Shown piece after piece: positions 23,952-31,991 of a DNA stretch of 64,000 bases. Each line of letters starts with the position of its first letter. Positions within the stretch are counted from its first letter, which is position 1. This DNA is from Luteococcus japonicus. GTDB lineage: Bacteria > Actinomycetota > Actinomycetes > Propionibacteriales > Propionibacteriaceae. Location of the stretch: positions 1,860,001 to 1,924,000 of the forward strand of contig NZ_RKHG01000001.1 in NCBI RefSeq assembly GCF_003752415.1, read 5' to 3'. The translations under genes were made by a program, and so were the position numbers. The notes under the pieces were generated by a model. It saw only the letters and a list, made by a program, of their open reading frames with translations. It had not been told where the DNA came from and made no database searches.

Positions 23952-24776
23952 ATGTCGAAGCTCCGCACCACCCTCAGCACCAGCCTCGCCACGCTGGCGA
24001 TTGGCTCCGTCTCGCTGGTGGGCAGCCCGACCGCGCACGCCCAGGCTCCCATACAGAACCCCGAGCCCGCCCCAGCCAGCAGCCAGACCACGTCTCGCAC
24101 GCTGTCCGCGTCGAGCTCCAACAGCTCCAGCTCCAAGACTTCCGGACTGACCTTCGGCGCGCGCAGCGAGGCCGTGCGCAGCCTTCAGGCCAAGCTGACC
24201 CGCGCCGGTCACTACGTTCCGCAGACCGGCTACTTCGGCACGATGACCCAGCAGGCCCTGCGCGACTTCCAGGCCTCCGAGGGCATCACCGTCACCGGCC
24301 GCGCCACCGCCCGCACCCTGAGCGCCCTCGGCGGCGTCTCCGGCTCGTCGAGCACCTCGACCAGCACCGAGCGCACCGCCCGCAGCGCCGTGACCTCGTC
24401 GGTCAGCAACACCCGCCAGGCCGCCAGCTCGGCCGGTGCCCAGGCCGCCGTCGACTTCGCCTACGGCGCCATCGGCACCCCCTACGTCTACGGCGGCACC
24501 AGCGCTGCCGGCTACGACTGCTCCGGCCTGACCCAGGCCGCCTGGCAGGCTGCCGGCGTCAGCATCCCGCGCACCAGCTACGCGCAGTGGAGCGGCCTGC
24601 AGAGTGTCTCGACCTCCAATCTGCAGCCCGGCGACATCGTCGTCTTCTACGGCGGCAGCCACGTCGGCCTGTACGTGGGCGACGGCCAGGTCATCCACTC
24701 CTCGCGCCCCGGCCAGCCGGTGTCGAAGGTCTCGATGAGTACCATGCCGGTCTCCGGCGCCGTGCGCCCGGCCTGA
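23952..24776 (+). CDS. secreted NlpC/P60 peptidoglycan endopeptidase with PG-binding domain
   Basis: Cell-wall hydrolase, 274 residues, cleaving peptide stems of peptidoglycan. Order: signal peptide ending near TAHAQA; Ser/Thr-rich linker; peptidoglycan-binding domain 1 (EAVRSLQAKLTRAGHYVPQT and YFGTMTQQALRDFQASEG); second low-complexity linker; NlpC/P60 domain with YVYGGTSAAGYDCSGLTQ. Catalytic triad: Cys190, His237 in GGSHVGLYVGDG and His249 in VIHSSRPG. ATG 23952 is preceded by AAAGGACA. It is monocistronic, with a strong terminator after it. The family is used for cell separation and wall turnover in actinobacteria. Confidence 0.94.
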   Translation: MSKLRTTLSTSLATLAIGSVSLVGSPTAHAQAPIQNPEPAPASSQTTSRTLSASSSNSSSSKTSGLTFGARSEAVRSLQAKLTRAGHYVPQTGYFGTMTQQALRDFQASEGITVTGRATARTLSALGGVSGSSSTSTSTERTARSAVTSSVSNTRQAASSAGAQAAVDFAYGAIGTPYVYGGTSAAGYDCSGLTQAAWQAAGVSIPRTSYAQWSGLQSVSTSNLQPGDIVVFYGGSHVGLYVGDGQVIHSSRPGQPVSKVSMSTMPVSGAVRPA

Positions 24777-24803
24777 TCCACACCCGCAGCACCTGCGCGT
24801 CCC

Positions 24804-24836
24804 AAGCGGCGGCCCACCACGAGTGGGCCGCCGCTT
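24804..24836 (+). terminator. terminator of the NlpC/P60 gene
   Basis: A perfect 14-base stem, AAGCGGCGGCCCAC and GTGGGCCGCCGCTT, with a 5-base loop, followed by TTCTG. It starts 28 bases after the stop. Confidence 0.88.
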
Positions 24837-24902
24837 TCTGCTGTCACCGCAGGTTCTTCTGGCTAGGGTTGATCCATCACCGGCCATCCTCAGGAGCACA
24901 CC

Positions 24903-25565
24903 ATGAGCCTGTTTCCCGGACGCAGCGGGGACGCGCTGCTCGTCGTCGACGTCCAGAACGACGTCATGTCCGGCCTGTGGCAGCCGCAGCGCATCATCTC
25001 CACCATTGATGACCTGGTGGGCCGGGCGCGCATCGCCGGGACTCCAGTCGTGTGGGTGCGCCACCAGAGCGCGGGGTTGGAGACCGGCAGCGAGGGCTGG
25101 CAGATCGTCCCGGAGCTGACCCCGGAGGCCGGCGAGACGATCATCGAGAAGCGCTACGGCGACTCCTTCGCCGAGACCGAGCTCGACGACATCCTTGCGG
25201 CCGCCGGTGCAGGCCACATCTGGCTGACCGGTGCCCAGAGTGACCTCTGCGTGCGTGGAACGCTGTTCGGAGGGCTCTACCGGGGCTATGACGTGACTCT
25301 GGTGGAAGATGCCCACACCACCGAGGACGCGTCGGCCGACTCGCTGCACTTCACGGGCGAACAACTCATCGCCCTGGTCAACAAGCTGGCCTGGACCACC
25401 CGCATGCCGGGCGTCACCTCACACCTGTCCAAGGCCACCGACGTCGTCTTCGCCCCGGCCGACCGGATGGACGACGAGGACAAGATCGAGGCACTCGAGC
25501 TGGAGGAGCAGGCCGAGGAGGATGCCGAGGACGTCGCCATGGGTTTGGGCGATCCGCAGGCGTGA
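24903..25565 (+). CDS. isochorismatase-family cysteine hydrolase
   Basis: Hydrolase of the isochorismatase/nicotinamidase superfamily, 220 residues. The catalytic triad is visible: Asp16 in LLVVDVQNDVM, Lys83 in EKRYGDSF and Cys116 in GAQSDLCVRGT. The family cleaves amides or vinyl ethers, and the substrate cannot be told from sequence. Odd feature: after the fold ends there is a strongly acidic tail, DDEDKIEALELEEQAEEDAE, of no known function. ATG 24903 follows CAGGAGCACACC. TAGGGT at 24864 may be its -10 box. Convergent with the LacI gene at 25569 with only three bases between stops. Confidence 0.87.
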   Translation: MSLFPGRSGDALLVVDVQNDVMSGLWQPQRIISTIDDLVGRARIAGTPVVWVRHQSAGLETGSEGWQIVPELTPEAGETIIEKRYGDSFAETELDDILAAAGAGHIWLTGAQSDLCVRGTLFGGLYRGYDVTLVEDAHTTEDASADSLHFTGEQLIALVNKLAWTTRMPGVTSHLSKATDVVFAPADRMDDEDKIEALELEEQAEEDAEDVAMGLGDPQA

Positions 25566-25568
25566 CGC

Positions 25569-26531
25569 CTAACCCCTCCCGACGGTGCTCTCCCGCAGGA
25601 CGAGTCGCCATGGGACGTGGGCCTCAATGGCCCCTTCCGACAGGGTGCCGTTGATACGCCCCAGAAGTAGTCGCAGGCTCTCATGCGTGAGGGCATCGAG
25701 GTCCGGCTGGATCGTGGTCAGCGGCGGGTCCGCAAAGGCCGCCTCGGCGATGTCGTCGGAACCGGCCACGGCCACGTCCTCCGGCACCCGGATTCCACGG
25801 GCGCGACAGGCACTCAGGGCCCCGATGGCCATCAGGTCGTTGAAGCAGAAGACGGCATCCGGTGGTTCCGGCAGGGCCAGCAGGCCCTCCATTGCCTCGC
25901 GGCCGGCGGCGCGCGTGTAGGCGGGGACCCCGACGACGAGGTCCGTGTCCACGGCAATTCCGGCTTCGGCCAAGGCGTCCCGGTGACCCTGGGCACGAAC
26001 ACTGGCTGTGCCGTCGAAGGCTTCATAGCCGATCACGGCGATGCGCCGTCGCCCGAGATCCAGCAGGTGCTGCACCATGGCACGCGAGGCGGCGACGGAG
26101 TCAATGGCGACGTGGTCGTAGCCGGAGGGAACCGCCCGCTCCCCGAGCAGGACCATCGGTGTCGTGTCCCGCCGGGAGCCGAAGTCGGCAGCCTTCACGG
26201 ACAGTGGGGAGAAGACCACCCCGTCGACCATGTGGCTCTGCACCCCGGACATCACCTGCTTCTCCTGTTCGAGGGCACCGCGCGTGACGTCCATCAGGGC
26301 GATGAAGCCGTGCTCGGCGGCCGCCTCGGTGAACTTCTGGGCGAGTTCCCCGAAGTAGGGGGAGTCGATCTGGGGAATGGCCAGCGTCAGGAATCCGCTA
26401 CGCCCGTACTTCAGTTGCCGGGCGCTGAGGTTGGGGCGGTAGCCGAGTTCGTCGATCGCGCTCTGCACTCGCGCCCGGGTGGACGGCCGCACGTGCGGGA
26501 AGTCGTTGACCACATTGGACGCAGTGCGCAC
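25569..26531 (-). pseudogene. LacI-family regulator with damaged 5' end
   Basis: LacI-type protein of 320 residues from the first usable start, GTG 26531. The sensor domain is intact (TLAIPQIDSPYFGELAQKF, VVFSPLSVKAADFGSRRDTT, HVAIDSVAASRAMVQHLLDL, VFCFNDLMAIGALSACRARG). The GTG lies inside the DNA-binding domain: the frame upstream encodes LRDVAERAGVS (26564-26532), the first helix and the start of the turn, with no ATG, GTG or TTG before an in-frame TGA at 26582. An IS110-type fragment abuts this point. So either translation begins at the CTG (26564) or the gene lost its start when the element inserted. I treat it as probably non-functional. It would have controlled the GH2 gene whose tail remains at 26647. 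Confidence 0.65.
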
Positions 26532-26572
26532 GGAGACCCCTGCTCGCTCCGCGACATCCCTCAGCCGGCAAG

Positions 26573-26645
26573 GTGAGACTCAACCGGGGAGGAAATCGCC
26601 AGATGAACTACGCCCTTCACATGATCGCCGTGACCCAAGCGCGGG
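26573..26645 (+). mobile_element. IS110-family transposase remnant (C-terminal fragment)
   Basis: The frame reads VRLNRGGNRQMNYALHMIAV followed by TQARVP. GNRQ-N-ALH-IA-TQ is the conserved C-terminal block of IS110/IS1111-type transposases. Only about 24 codons remain; both sides join unrelated sequence, the 5' end of a LacI gene on the left and a GH2 gene tail on the right. Recognised from memory of the family, not by search. Confidence 0.6.
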
Positions 26646-26646
26646 T

Positions 26647-26757
26647 GCCGACCAGACCTGGGGATACTCCTCGGCCCGGGACGCCGCCGACTTCGAGAAG
26701 CGGGTCCGAGAGATCATGGAAGCGGTCAGGGCCTCCCCGATCCTGGGTGGCTACTGA
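26647..26757 (+). pseudogene. 3' fragment of a GH2-family glycoside hydrolase gene
   Basis: The frame encodes DQTWGYSSARDAADFEKRVR then EIMEAVRASPILGGY and a stop at 26755. The pattern WGYSSA-x-DEADFE-R-EI-AVRASP-GGY closely resembles the C-terminal region of family 2 hydrolases (beta-galactosidase/beta-mannosidase-like), where the full proteins continue with CYTQLTD. Here a TGA follows GGY. There is no start and no catalytic part; it is a relic fused to the IS110 fragment. Confidence 0.55.
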
Positions 26758-26799
26758 GGTCGGCAGCCCGCCCTGCATCTGACGTAGCTTGATCTTGGA

Positions 26800-26833
26800 G
26801 TACCCAGCTTGGGATACAACCCAAGCTGGGTAC
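26800..26833 (-). terminator. terminator of the GpsA-like/FGGY operon
   Basis: A perfect 14-base inverted repeat, GTACCCAGCTTGGG and CCCAAGCTGGGTAC, with a 6-base loop, 23 bases after the stop of the leftward dehydrogenase gene. Less GC-rich than other hairpins here. Confidence 0.75.
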
Positions 26834-26855
26834 CGACAGACCAAGCCATGTGCGC

Positions 26856-27902
26856 TCAGGGCCGAGCAGGCAGCACAGCGGGAATGAGATGTTCCTGCGG
26901 GTCCTCAACGTCCCCGGCCACCAGCTGGGCGACAGCCTTCAGCAGGCGCATCTCCTCCACCAGTTCGGGCGCAGACTGCTCCACGAGCTGCACGGCCAGT
27001 CCCACGGCGGGAACGCCTTCGACGGTCTGCTCCAGGCGCGTCATCTCGTCCAACGCCTCCTGCGCCTGCTCCCCGCGCCCGAGCCGCACGCCATAGACCT
27101 TGTTGCGGCCGCTCAATCCGGTCACCTCGAGGTCCCCGACACCGGGAAGCCCGAAAGCTGTCTCCGGACGCGCACCCAGCGCCTGCCCAAGGAGCGACAT
27201 CTCACGCACAGCCCGGGCGAAGGTCGCAGCCTTGAGGTTGTGGTGCGGCACCCCGGTCTTCTCCTCCAATCCATCTGCCACGCCCAGCGCGATGGCGTAG
27301 ACATTCTTCATCGGGGCACAGATCTCCACGCCCACCTCGTCGTCGCTCGCCTCGATGGCGTACCGGTCCGTGCGCGCCTCGCGGGCGTACTTCTGCGCGA
27401 CCTCCAGTTCCTTGCATCCGAAGATGGTGGCGGTGGGTTCCCGCCCCGCACACTCGTTGGCCTTCACCGGCCCGGCGATGGCGACGATCGGCGGCAACTC
27501 AACGCCCTTGGCTGCGGCAATGGCCCGCATGGCGTCGGGCAGCAGCTGGATGCGGCCATCCTCATCGGGGCAGAAGCCCTTGCTGGTCAACCACATTGCG
27601 TCGGCCTTCGCGATGCCGTCGAGGGCCAGTTCCAGAACCCCGGGAACCCCGACGGAGGCGATGGCCATCACAACGACGTCGGCGCCCTCGAGAGCCTCGT
27701 CGAGTTGGGCGGAACGGTAGAGCTTGACCCCTTCGGCCAGCGGAACCTTGGTGCGCGGGTGCGGCTGTCCGGCCTCGACGGCATCGAGCAGGTGGTCGTC
27801 GAGCCACGTGCCCCACAGCCGCACCTCCCACCCAGCATCCACAACGGGGGTGCACAGGGCAGAGCCCATGGCTCCGGCTCCCAGAATGGTGATCACGCTC
27901 AT
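26856..27902 (-). CDS. NAD(P)-dependent glycerol-3-phosphate dehydrogenase-like protein
   Basis: GpsA-family dehydrogenase, 348 residues. Seen: the N-terminal nucleotide motif ITILGAGAMGSALC, the strand ADVVVMAIASVGVPGVL, and the catalytic-lysine block APMKNVYAIALGVADG. It departs from housekeeping GpsA in the usual GPSFA-E site, which here reads GPVKANECAGREPTATIFGC, and in its longer insertions. It starts one base after the FGGY kinase stop, so the pair forms an operon. I infer that the kinase phosphorylates a polyol and this enzyme oxidises the phosphate, rather than lipid glycerol synthesis. The polyol is unknown. Confidence 0.85.
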   Translation of the reverse strand: MSVITILGAGAMGSALCTPVVDAGWEVRLWGTWLDDHLLDAVEAGQPHPRTKVPLAEGVKLYRSAQLDEALEGADVVVMAIASVGVPGVLELALDGIAKADAMWLTSKGFCPDEDGRIQLLPDAMRAIAAAKGVELPPIVAIAGPVKANECAGREPTATIFGCKELEVAQKYAREARTDRYAIEASDDEVGVEICAPMKNVYAIALGVADGLEEKTGVPHHNLKAATFARAVREMSLLGQALGARPETAFGLPGVGDLEVTGLSGRNKVYGVRLGRGEQAQEALDEMTRLEQTVEGVPAVGLAVQLVEQSAPELVEEMRLLKAVAQLVAGDVEDPQEHLIPAVLPARP

Positions 27903-27903
27903 G

Positions 27904-29460
27904 TCATGCCTCCTCGACGGTCATTTCCGCCTTGTTCGGGTACTTGGTGGCGAACTGGTGGATCTCTTCCACGACGGGATGCAGCGCCTCATAGAGCTTC
28001 CCCTGGATGACGGCCACCTCCTGGTAGCGGGCGTGCAGCTTCTCGTCGGGTTCCGTGGTGTCGCCGAACTTGGCCATCTGCTTGGCCGCGGTGCGGATGG
28101 AGGTGTCACCGAAGACGCCAGTATGTGCCATGGCAGCGGTCGCCGCACCCAGTGCTGCGATCTCCTCCTCGGCGCATGCGGTGATGGGAATACCGATGGT
28201 ATCGGTCATGATCTGGCGCCAAAGCGGGCTGCGGGTGCCACCGCCCATGGCGCGGATCGTCCGGATCGGGACGCCGGTGGCCTCGGTCATCCAGGACAGG
28301 TTGCGCGCCATCTCGATGCCGATCGCCTCCAAGATGGAGCGGTACATGGCGGCACGGTCGTGCGAGCCCCGCCACCCCACCTGGGCGCCGCGTGCGATCG
28401 GGTCCCACCATGGGCTCTGCACGGCCTGCCAGTACGGAAGGGTGAACAGGCCACCACAGCCTGCGCTGACCTGGGCGGCCGCGGCCTCCAGCTCCGGGTC
28501 CGGACGGCCTCCCAGCGCGGGGTTGCCGAGGGCCTGTCGGAACCACGTCGCAAGATAGGAGCCGGAACTCTGCAGGATCTCAAGCACGTAGGTGTCGGGA
28601 ACACCGCCAGCCAGAGTGCGGTAGGCCTTGCCGAACTGGTAGGTCTCACTGAGCACGCCCGAGTTCACGGCGGTGCCCAGGTTCAGGTAGGCGATGTCTG
28701 GTTCGACGGCGGCCGCTCCCAGCCCAGCGGCCTGTCCGTCTCCCATGCCGCCGACGACGGCGATGTTCTGCAGCAGGCCCCAGCCCTCGCGGACCTCGGG
28801 AATCACCTGACCGATGTACTCGCCGGGCTTGACCAGGTCCGCCATCTGCGAGCGCTGTACGCCGGCCAGTTCCAGCAGCCCGGCGTCATAGTCCTGCTTG
28901 GCAATGTCGAACAGGCCCAGCGAATCCGCACAGGCCACGGAACTGGTCCACAGCCCCGTCAGATTCCAGACCAGGTAGCCGTGCACATCGGTCAACTTGT
29001 GTGCGGTGCGCAGGGCGTCGGGTTCCCGCTCCTTGAGCCAGATCAGCTTGTAGAGGGCCGGCGTGATGTCGGCGGGCTTGCCGGACAGCTCATGAATGGC
29101 GTCGGTGCCGTACTTCAGGATCTGGTCCGAGGCCCGCCCGTCGAGCCAGAGGATGCCGCGACGCAGTGGGCGGCCCTGCTCGTCGAAGGGGGCAAAGCTC
29201 TCGCGCTGGTGGGTCATCGCCATTGCGACGATGCGCCCACGCTGCGCCGGGGTGAGCTTAAAGACCGCCTCGTGGATCGCTTCATTGGTGGACTTCCACC
29301 AGTCCAATGGATCGTGCTCGAACCAGGCACTCTCGGGCGAGTGCAGCGTGATCTCACGCTTGCCCTGACTGAGGACCTTGCCCGTCTGGTCGACGACGAT
29401 CGCCTTGGTGGCCGTGGTCGACGAGTCGAGCGAGATGACGAGGGGATCTGTGGTGCTCAT
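27904..29460 (-). CDS. FGGY-family carbohydrate kinase
   Basis: Sugar or polyol kinase of 518 residues. N-terminal FGGY domain: VISLDSSTTATKAIVVDQTG (phosphate loop), AMAMTHQRESFAPFDEQGRP and ILWLDGRASDQI. C-terminal domain: AYLNLGTAVNSGVLSETYQF, RAMGGGTRSPLWRQIMTD (adenosine and Mg binding) and AEEEIAALGAATAAMAHTG. ATG 29460 is used because GGAG lies upstream and the fold begins immediately; the longer frame to 29541 would add unrelated residues. FGGY members act on glycerol, xylulose, erythritol and others. The GpsA-like partner favours a polyol whose phosphate has a glycerol-3-phosphate-like end. Confidence 0.9.
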   Translation of the reverse strand: MSTTDPLVISLDSSTTATKAIVVDQTGKVLSQGKREITLHSPESAWFEHDPLDWWKSTNEAIHEAVFKLTPAQRGRIVAMAMTHQRESFAPFDEQGRPLRRGILWLDGRASDQILKYGTDAIHELSGKPADITPALYKLIWLKEREPDALRTAHKLTDVHGYLVWNLTGLWTSSVACADSLGLFDIAKQDYDAGLLELAGVQRSQMADLVKPGEYIGQVIPEVREGWGLLQNIAVVGGMGDGQAAGLGAAAVEPDIAYLNLGTAVNSGVLSETYQFGKAYRTLAGGVPDTYVLEILQSSGSYLATWFRQALGNPALGGRPDPELEAAAAQVSAGCGGLFTLPYWQAVQSPWWDPIARGAQVGWRGSHDRAAMYRSILEAIGIEMARNLSWMTEATGVPIRTIRAMGGGTRSPLWRQIMTDTIGIPITACAEEEIAALGAATAAMAHTGVFGDTSIRTAAKQMAKFGDTTEPDEKLHARYQEVAVIQGKLYEALHPVVEEIHQFATKYPNKAEMTVEEA

Positions 29461-29526
29461 GGGTTTCTCCAGGATCGACGGTGAACCGGAGCGGCATGCA
29501 GAGGCCGCATGATCCCAGCAGACCAC

Positions 29527-29572
29527 AAATTCACATTGCAATCTATGTTTTCCCCAAAATCTGCGTGAATTT
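29527..29572. promoter_or_regulatory. AT-rich control region upstream of the FGGY kinase
   Basis: AAATTCAC (29527) and GTGAATTT (29565) are perfect 8-base inverted repeats 30 bases apart in the most AT-rich stretch nearby. They lie 67-112 bases upstream of the kinase start and could be paired operator sites or part of the promoter. No regulator gene adjoins except the damaged LacI gene downstream. Confidence 0.4.
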
Positions 29573-29655
29573 TATCCTTGCTCGTGCGTCACCACACGCC
29601 CCTCGGACCAGACGGTGCAGCTCCGGGTGGGGCCCGCGATCCGCACCACATCGGA

Positions 29656-29661
29656 TAGCGT
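29656..29661 (+). promoter_or_regulatory. candidate -10 box for a leaderless transcript
   Basis: TAGCGT ends 6 bases before the GTG at 29668, and no ribosome-binding site fits. Same arrangement as at 5497, 37300 and 42056. Confidence 0.5.
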
Positions 29662-29667
29662 CGGTCC

Positions 29668-30069
29668 GTGCCAGATTCCCAGCCCGTGATCCGGGTCAGC
29701 GCCGTCGTCCTACGCGACGAGCGCGGCCACTTCCTGACCGTCCGCAAGCGCGGCACCAGCATGTTCATGTTCCCGGGAGGCAAGCCCGAGCACGGCGAGA
29801 GTCCTGCCCAGACGGCCATCAGGGAGCTCGACGAGGAACTGGGCGTCACGCTCGAAGAGGACCGGTTGGAACTGATCGGCACCTTCAGCGCACCGGCGGC
29901 CAACGAGCCCGACCACGTGGTCGAGTCCGTGGTCTTCAGTCACCCGTCGGTGCCCATCGACGGCGTCGCCGCAGAACTCGAGGAATTGCGCTGGCTCAAC
30001 CCTGTGCGGCCCTTCCCGCAGGACCAGGCCAAGCTCTCGACCAAGGTCTTGGAGCACCTGGGCTACTGA
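29668..30069 (+). CDS. Nudix hydrolase
   Basis: Nucleoside-diphosphate-X hydrolase of 133 residues, MutT-like in size. The complete Nudix box reads GGKPEHGESPAQTAIRELDE followed by ELGV, with the catalytic RE-EE glutamates. N-terminal strand VIRVSAVVLRDERGHFLTVR and the C-terminal ELEELRWLNP are typical. Substrate (oxidised nucleotides, ADP-ribose or other) is not decided. GTG 29668 is probably translated from a leaderless mRNA. It converges on the acyl-CoA synthetase gene at 30107. Confidence 0.9.
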   Translation: MPDSQPVIRVSAVVLRDERGHFLTVRKRGTSMFMFPGGKPEHGESPAQTAIRELDEELGVTLEEDRLELIGTFSAPAANEPDHVVESVVFSHPSVPIDGVAAELEELRWLNPVRPFPQDQAKLSTKVLEHLGY

Positions 30070-30074
30070 CACCC

Positions 30075-30096
30075 GCCGAGCGTCGACAAGCTCGGC
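30075..30096. terminator. weak hairpin between convergent genes, built from dispersed-repeat sequence
   Basis: GCCGAGC (30075) and GCTCGGC (30090) form a 7-base stem with an 8-base loop between the Nudix and acyl-CoA synthetase stops. The sequence GTCGACAAGCTCGGCC is related to the tandem repeats at 37168, so the repeat family may supply terminators. Confidence 0.4.
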
Positions 30097-30106
30097 CGAC
30101 GGTGAG

Positions 30107-31951
30107 CTACTTGTCGGCGGATCCCCCGCGACGACGCTCGGCGATCTTGGTGTACATGTCGTCGATCACCTCACCGAAGCGCTTCTCCACCTCGCGGCGC
30201 TTGACTTTCAGGGTGGGCGTGAGCAGGCCGTTCTCCAAGGTGAAGTCCTCCAGCAGCAGCCGCAGCTCGCGCACCTGCTCGTGGTGGGGCAGCGCCTCGG
30301 TCAGGGTCGCCACCCGCTGACGCACCTCGTCGACCAGCTCGGAGTTCTCCAGCAGCTCGGCGGGGCTGGTGTGGCTGATGCCCCGCTTCTCGGCGACCTC
30401 CGCGAGATGCGGCAGCGAAGGCTTCACCAGCAGGGTCAGGCAGGGACGGTTGTCGCCCAGCACCACTGCATGTTCGAAGAGCGGGTCGGCCAGCAGCATC
30501 GCCTCGATCGGCTGCGGCGCGATGTTCTTGCCATTGGCCGTGACGATGATGTCCTTCAGACGATCGGTGATGACAAGGTAACCGTCGAGGTCCAGGTAGC
30601 CGGCGTCGCCGGTGTGCAGCCAGCCGTTCTCGTCAATCGCGGCGGCCGTCGCCTCAGGATCCTTCCAGTAGCCCGTCATGAGGTTGGGGCCGCGGTAGAG
30701 GATCTCGCCACCCTCACCGATGGCGAGCTCGCCGCCGGGAGTCACGGGCCCGCAGGTGCCGAACTTGAAGGCACGCGGCGGGTTGTAGGCCATCAGCGGC
30801 GCCGCCTCCGTCATGCCGTAGCCCTGGATCATCAGCAGCCCGACGGCGGAGAAGAACTCCTCCACCTCTCGGCGCAGCGGTGCCCCGCCGCAGCCCAGGT
30901 AGGACTTGTTGCCGCCCATCGCCTCGCGGATGCTGGACAGCACCAGCTTGTCCGCCAGCGGCAGCTGCGCCCGCCAGTACAGCGCCGGTGTCCTGCCCTT
31001 GCGGTAGGCGCGCTGGCACTGGCCACCCACCCGCAGTGCCCAGTCCAGGATGCGCTCGCGCGTCGGGTCCCCGGCCACCTTCTCGCGCGCGGTCGAGATC
31101 ACCTTCTCGTACAGCTTCGGGACGCTCATCATCATGGTGGGGCGCACCTCCACCAACATCTCCGCGACCGTCTTGGGATTGGGCACATAGCTGGTCGCGC
31201 AACCGTGGGCCAGTACGAAGAAGGTCCAGCCCCGCTCGAAGGCGTGCGAGAGCGGCAGGAAACACAGGCTGTGGTCGTCAGGGGCGGGGTGGAAACCGTC
31301 GGTGATGCCGACGGTCTGAGCGGTGAAGGCCTTGTGCTGCAGCATCACGCCCTTGGGGGCGCCGGTCGTGCCGGAGGTGTACACCAGTGTGAGCAGGTCG
31401 TCGGGGCTCGCCGCAGCCAGGCGCTGCTCCACCTGCGCGTCGAGGGCGTCGCGGTCGGCGCTTGCTGTGGCGGTGTCGACGAAGTCTTCCAAGCCGAGCA
31501 GACCCTCGGCAGCGGAGAAGCCGACCACCGTGTCCAGCAGGTCCTCGTCGGCGGCCGCCTCGCGGGCACGCGCCGCGAGCTTCTGGTTCTCGACGAAGAT
31601 GATGCGGCTTCCCGAGTCCCGAAGGATGTGGCGCACCTGGTCTGTGGTGGAGCTGGGATAGATCGGCACGGAGACGGCACCGATGGTGCAACAGGCCAGG
31701 TCGATGCAGGTCCACTGCGGCCAGTTGTTGCCCAGGATGGCGACGCGGTCACCGCGGGCCACACCAGCCGCGACGAGTGCCGCGGCCACCCGCCGTACCT
31801 GACGGTCGAGCTCCGCGAAGCTCTGCTCCTGCCAGACCCCGTCCACCTTCACCCGCGTGGCGACGCGCCGTCCACCACGCTCCACGGTGGCGCGGAACTG
31901 GCGCGCGAGGTGGTCGGTGGCCTGCAGCTGGTAGCTCGGGCGGGGTGCCAT
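30107..31951 (-). CDS. long-chain acyl-CoA synthetase, first of three paralogues
   Basis: AMP-forming fatty acid:CoA ligase, 614 residues (FadD15-like). Seen: the phosphate loop LVYTSGTTGAPKGVML, ALRVGGQCQRAYRKG, GGAPLRREVEEFFSAVG, the adenylate motif QGYGMTEAAPLMAYN, LHTGDAGYLDLDGYLVITDR followed by LKDIIVTANGKNIAP (hinge), and the catalytic-lysine region GLLTPTLKVKRREVEKRF at the C terminus. ATG 31951 follows AGGAG. It is the last of three same-direction paralogues (with 31992 and 33927) and is closest in sequence to the middle one, including an almost identical C-terminal FGEVIDDMY-KIAERRRG. Confidence 0.92.
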   Translation of the reverse strand: MAPRPSYQLQATDHLARQFRATVERGGRRVATRVKVDGVWQEQSFAELDRQVRRVAAALVAAGVARGDRVAILGNNWPQWTCIDLACCTIGAVSVPIYPSSTTDQVRHILRDSGSRIIFVENQKLAARAREAAADEDLLDTVVGFSAAEGLLGLEDFVDTATASADRDALDAQVEQRLAAASPDDLLTLVYTSGTTGAPKGVMLQHKAFTAQTVGITDGFHPAPDDHSLCFLPLSHAFERGWTFFVLAHGCATSYVPNPKTVAEMLVEVRPTMMMSVPKLYEKVISTAREKVAGDPTRERILDWALRVGGQCQRAYRKGRTPALYWRAQLPLADKLVLSSIREAMGGNKSYLGCGGAPLRREVEEFFSAVGLLMIQGYGMTEAAPLMAYNPPRAFKFGTCGPVTPGGELAIGEGGEILYRGPNLMTGYWKDPEATAAAIDENGWLHTGDAGYLDLDGYLVITDRLKDIIVTANGKNIAPQPIEAMLLADPLFEHAVVLGDNRPCLTLLVKPSLPHLAEVAEKRGISHTSPAELLENSELVDEVRQRVATLTEALPHHEQVRELRLLLEDFTLENGLLTPTLKVKRREVEKRFGEVIDDMYTKIAERRRGGSADK

Positions 31952-31991
31952 GGTGCTGGACTCCTGGGTGGTCGTGAGGGAAATCTGGCGG

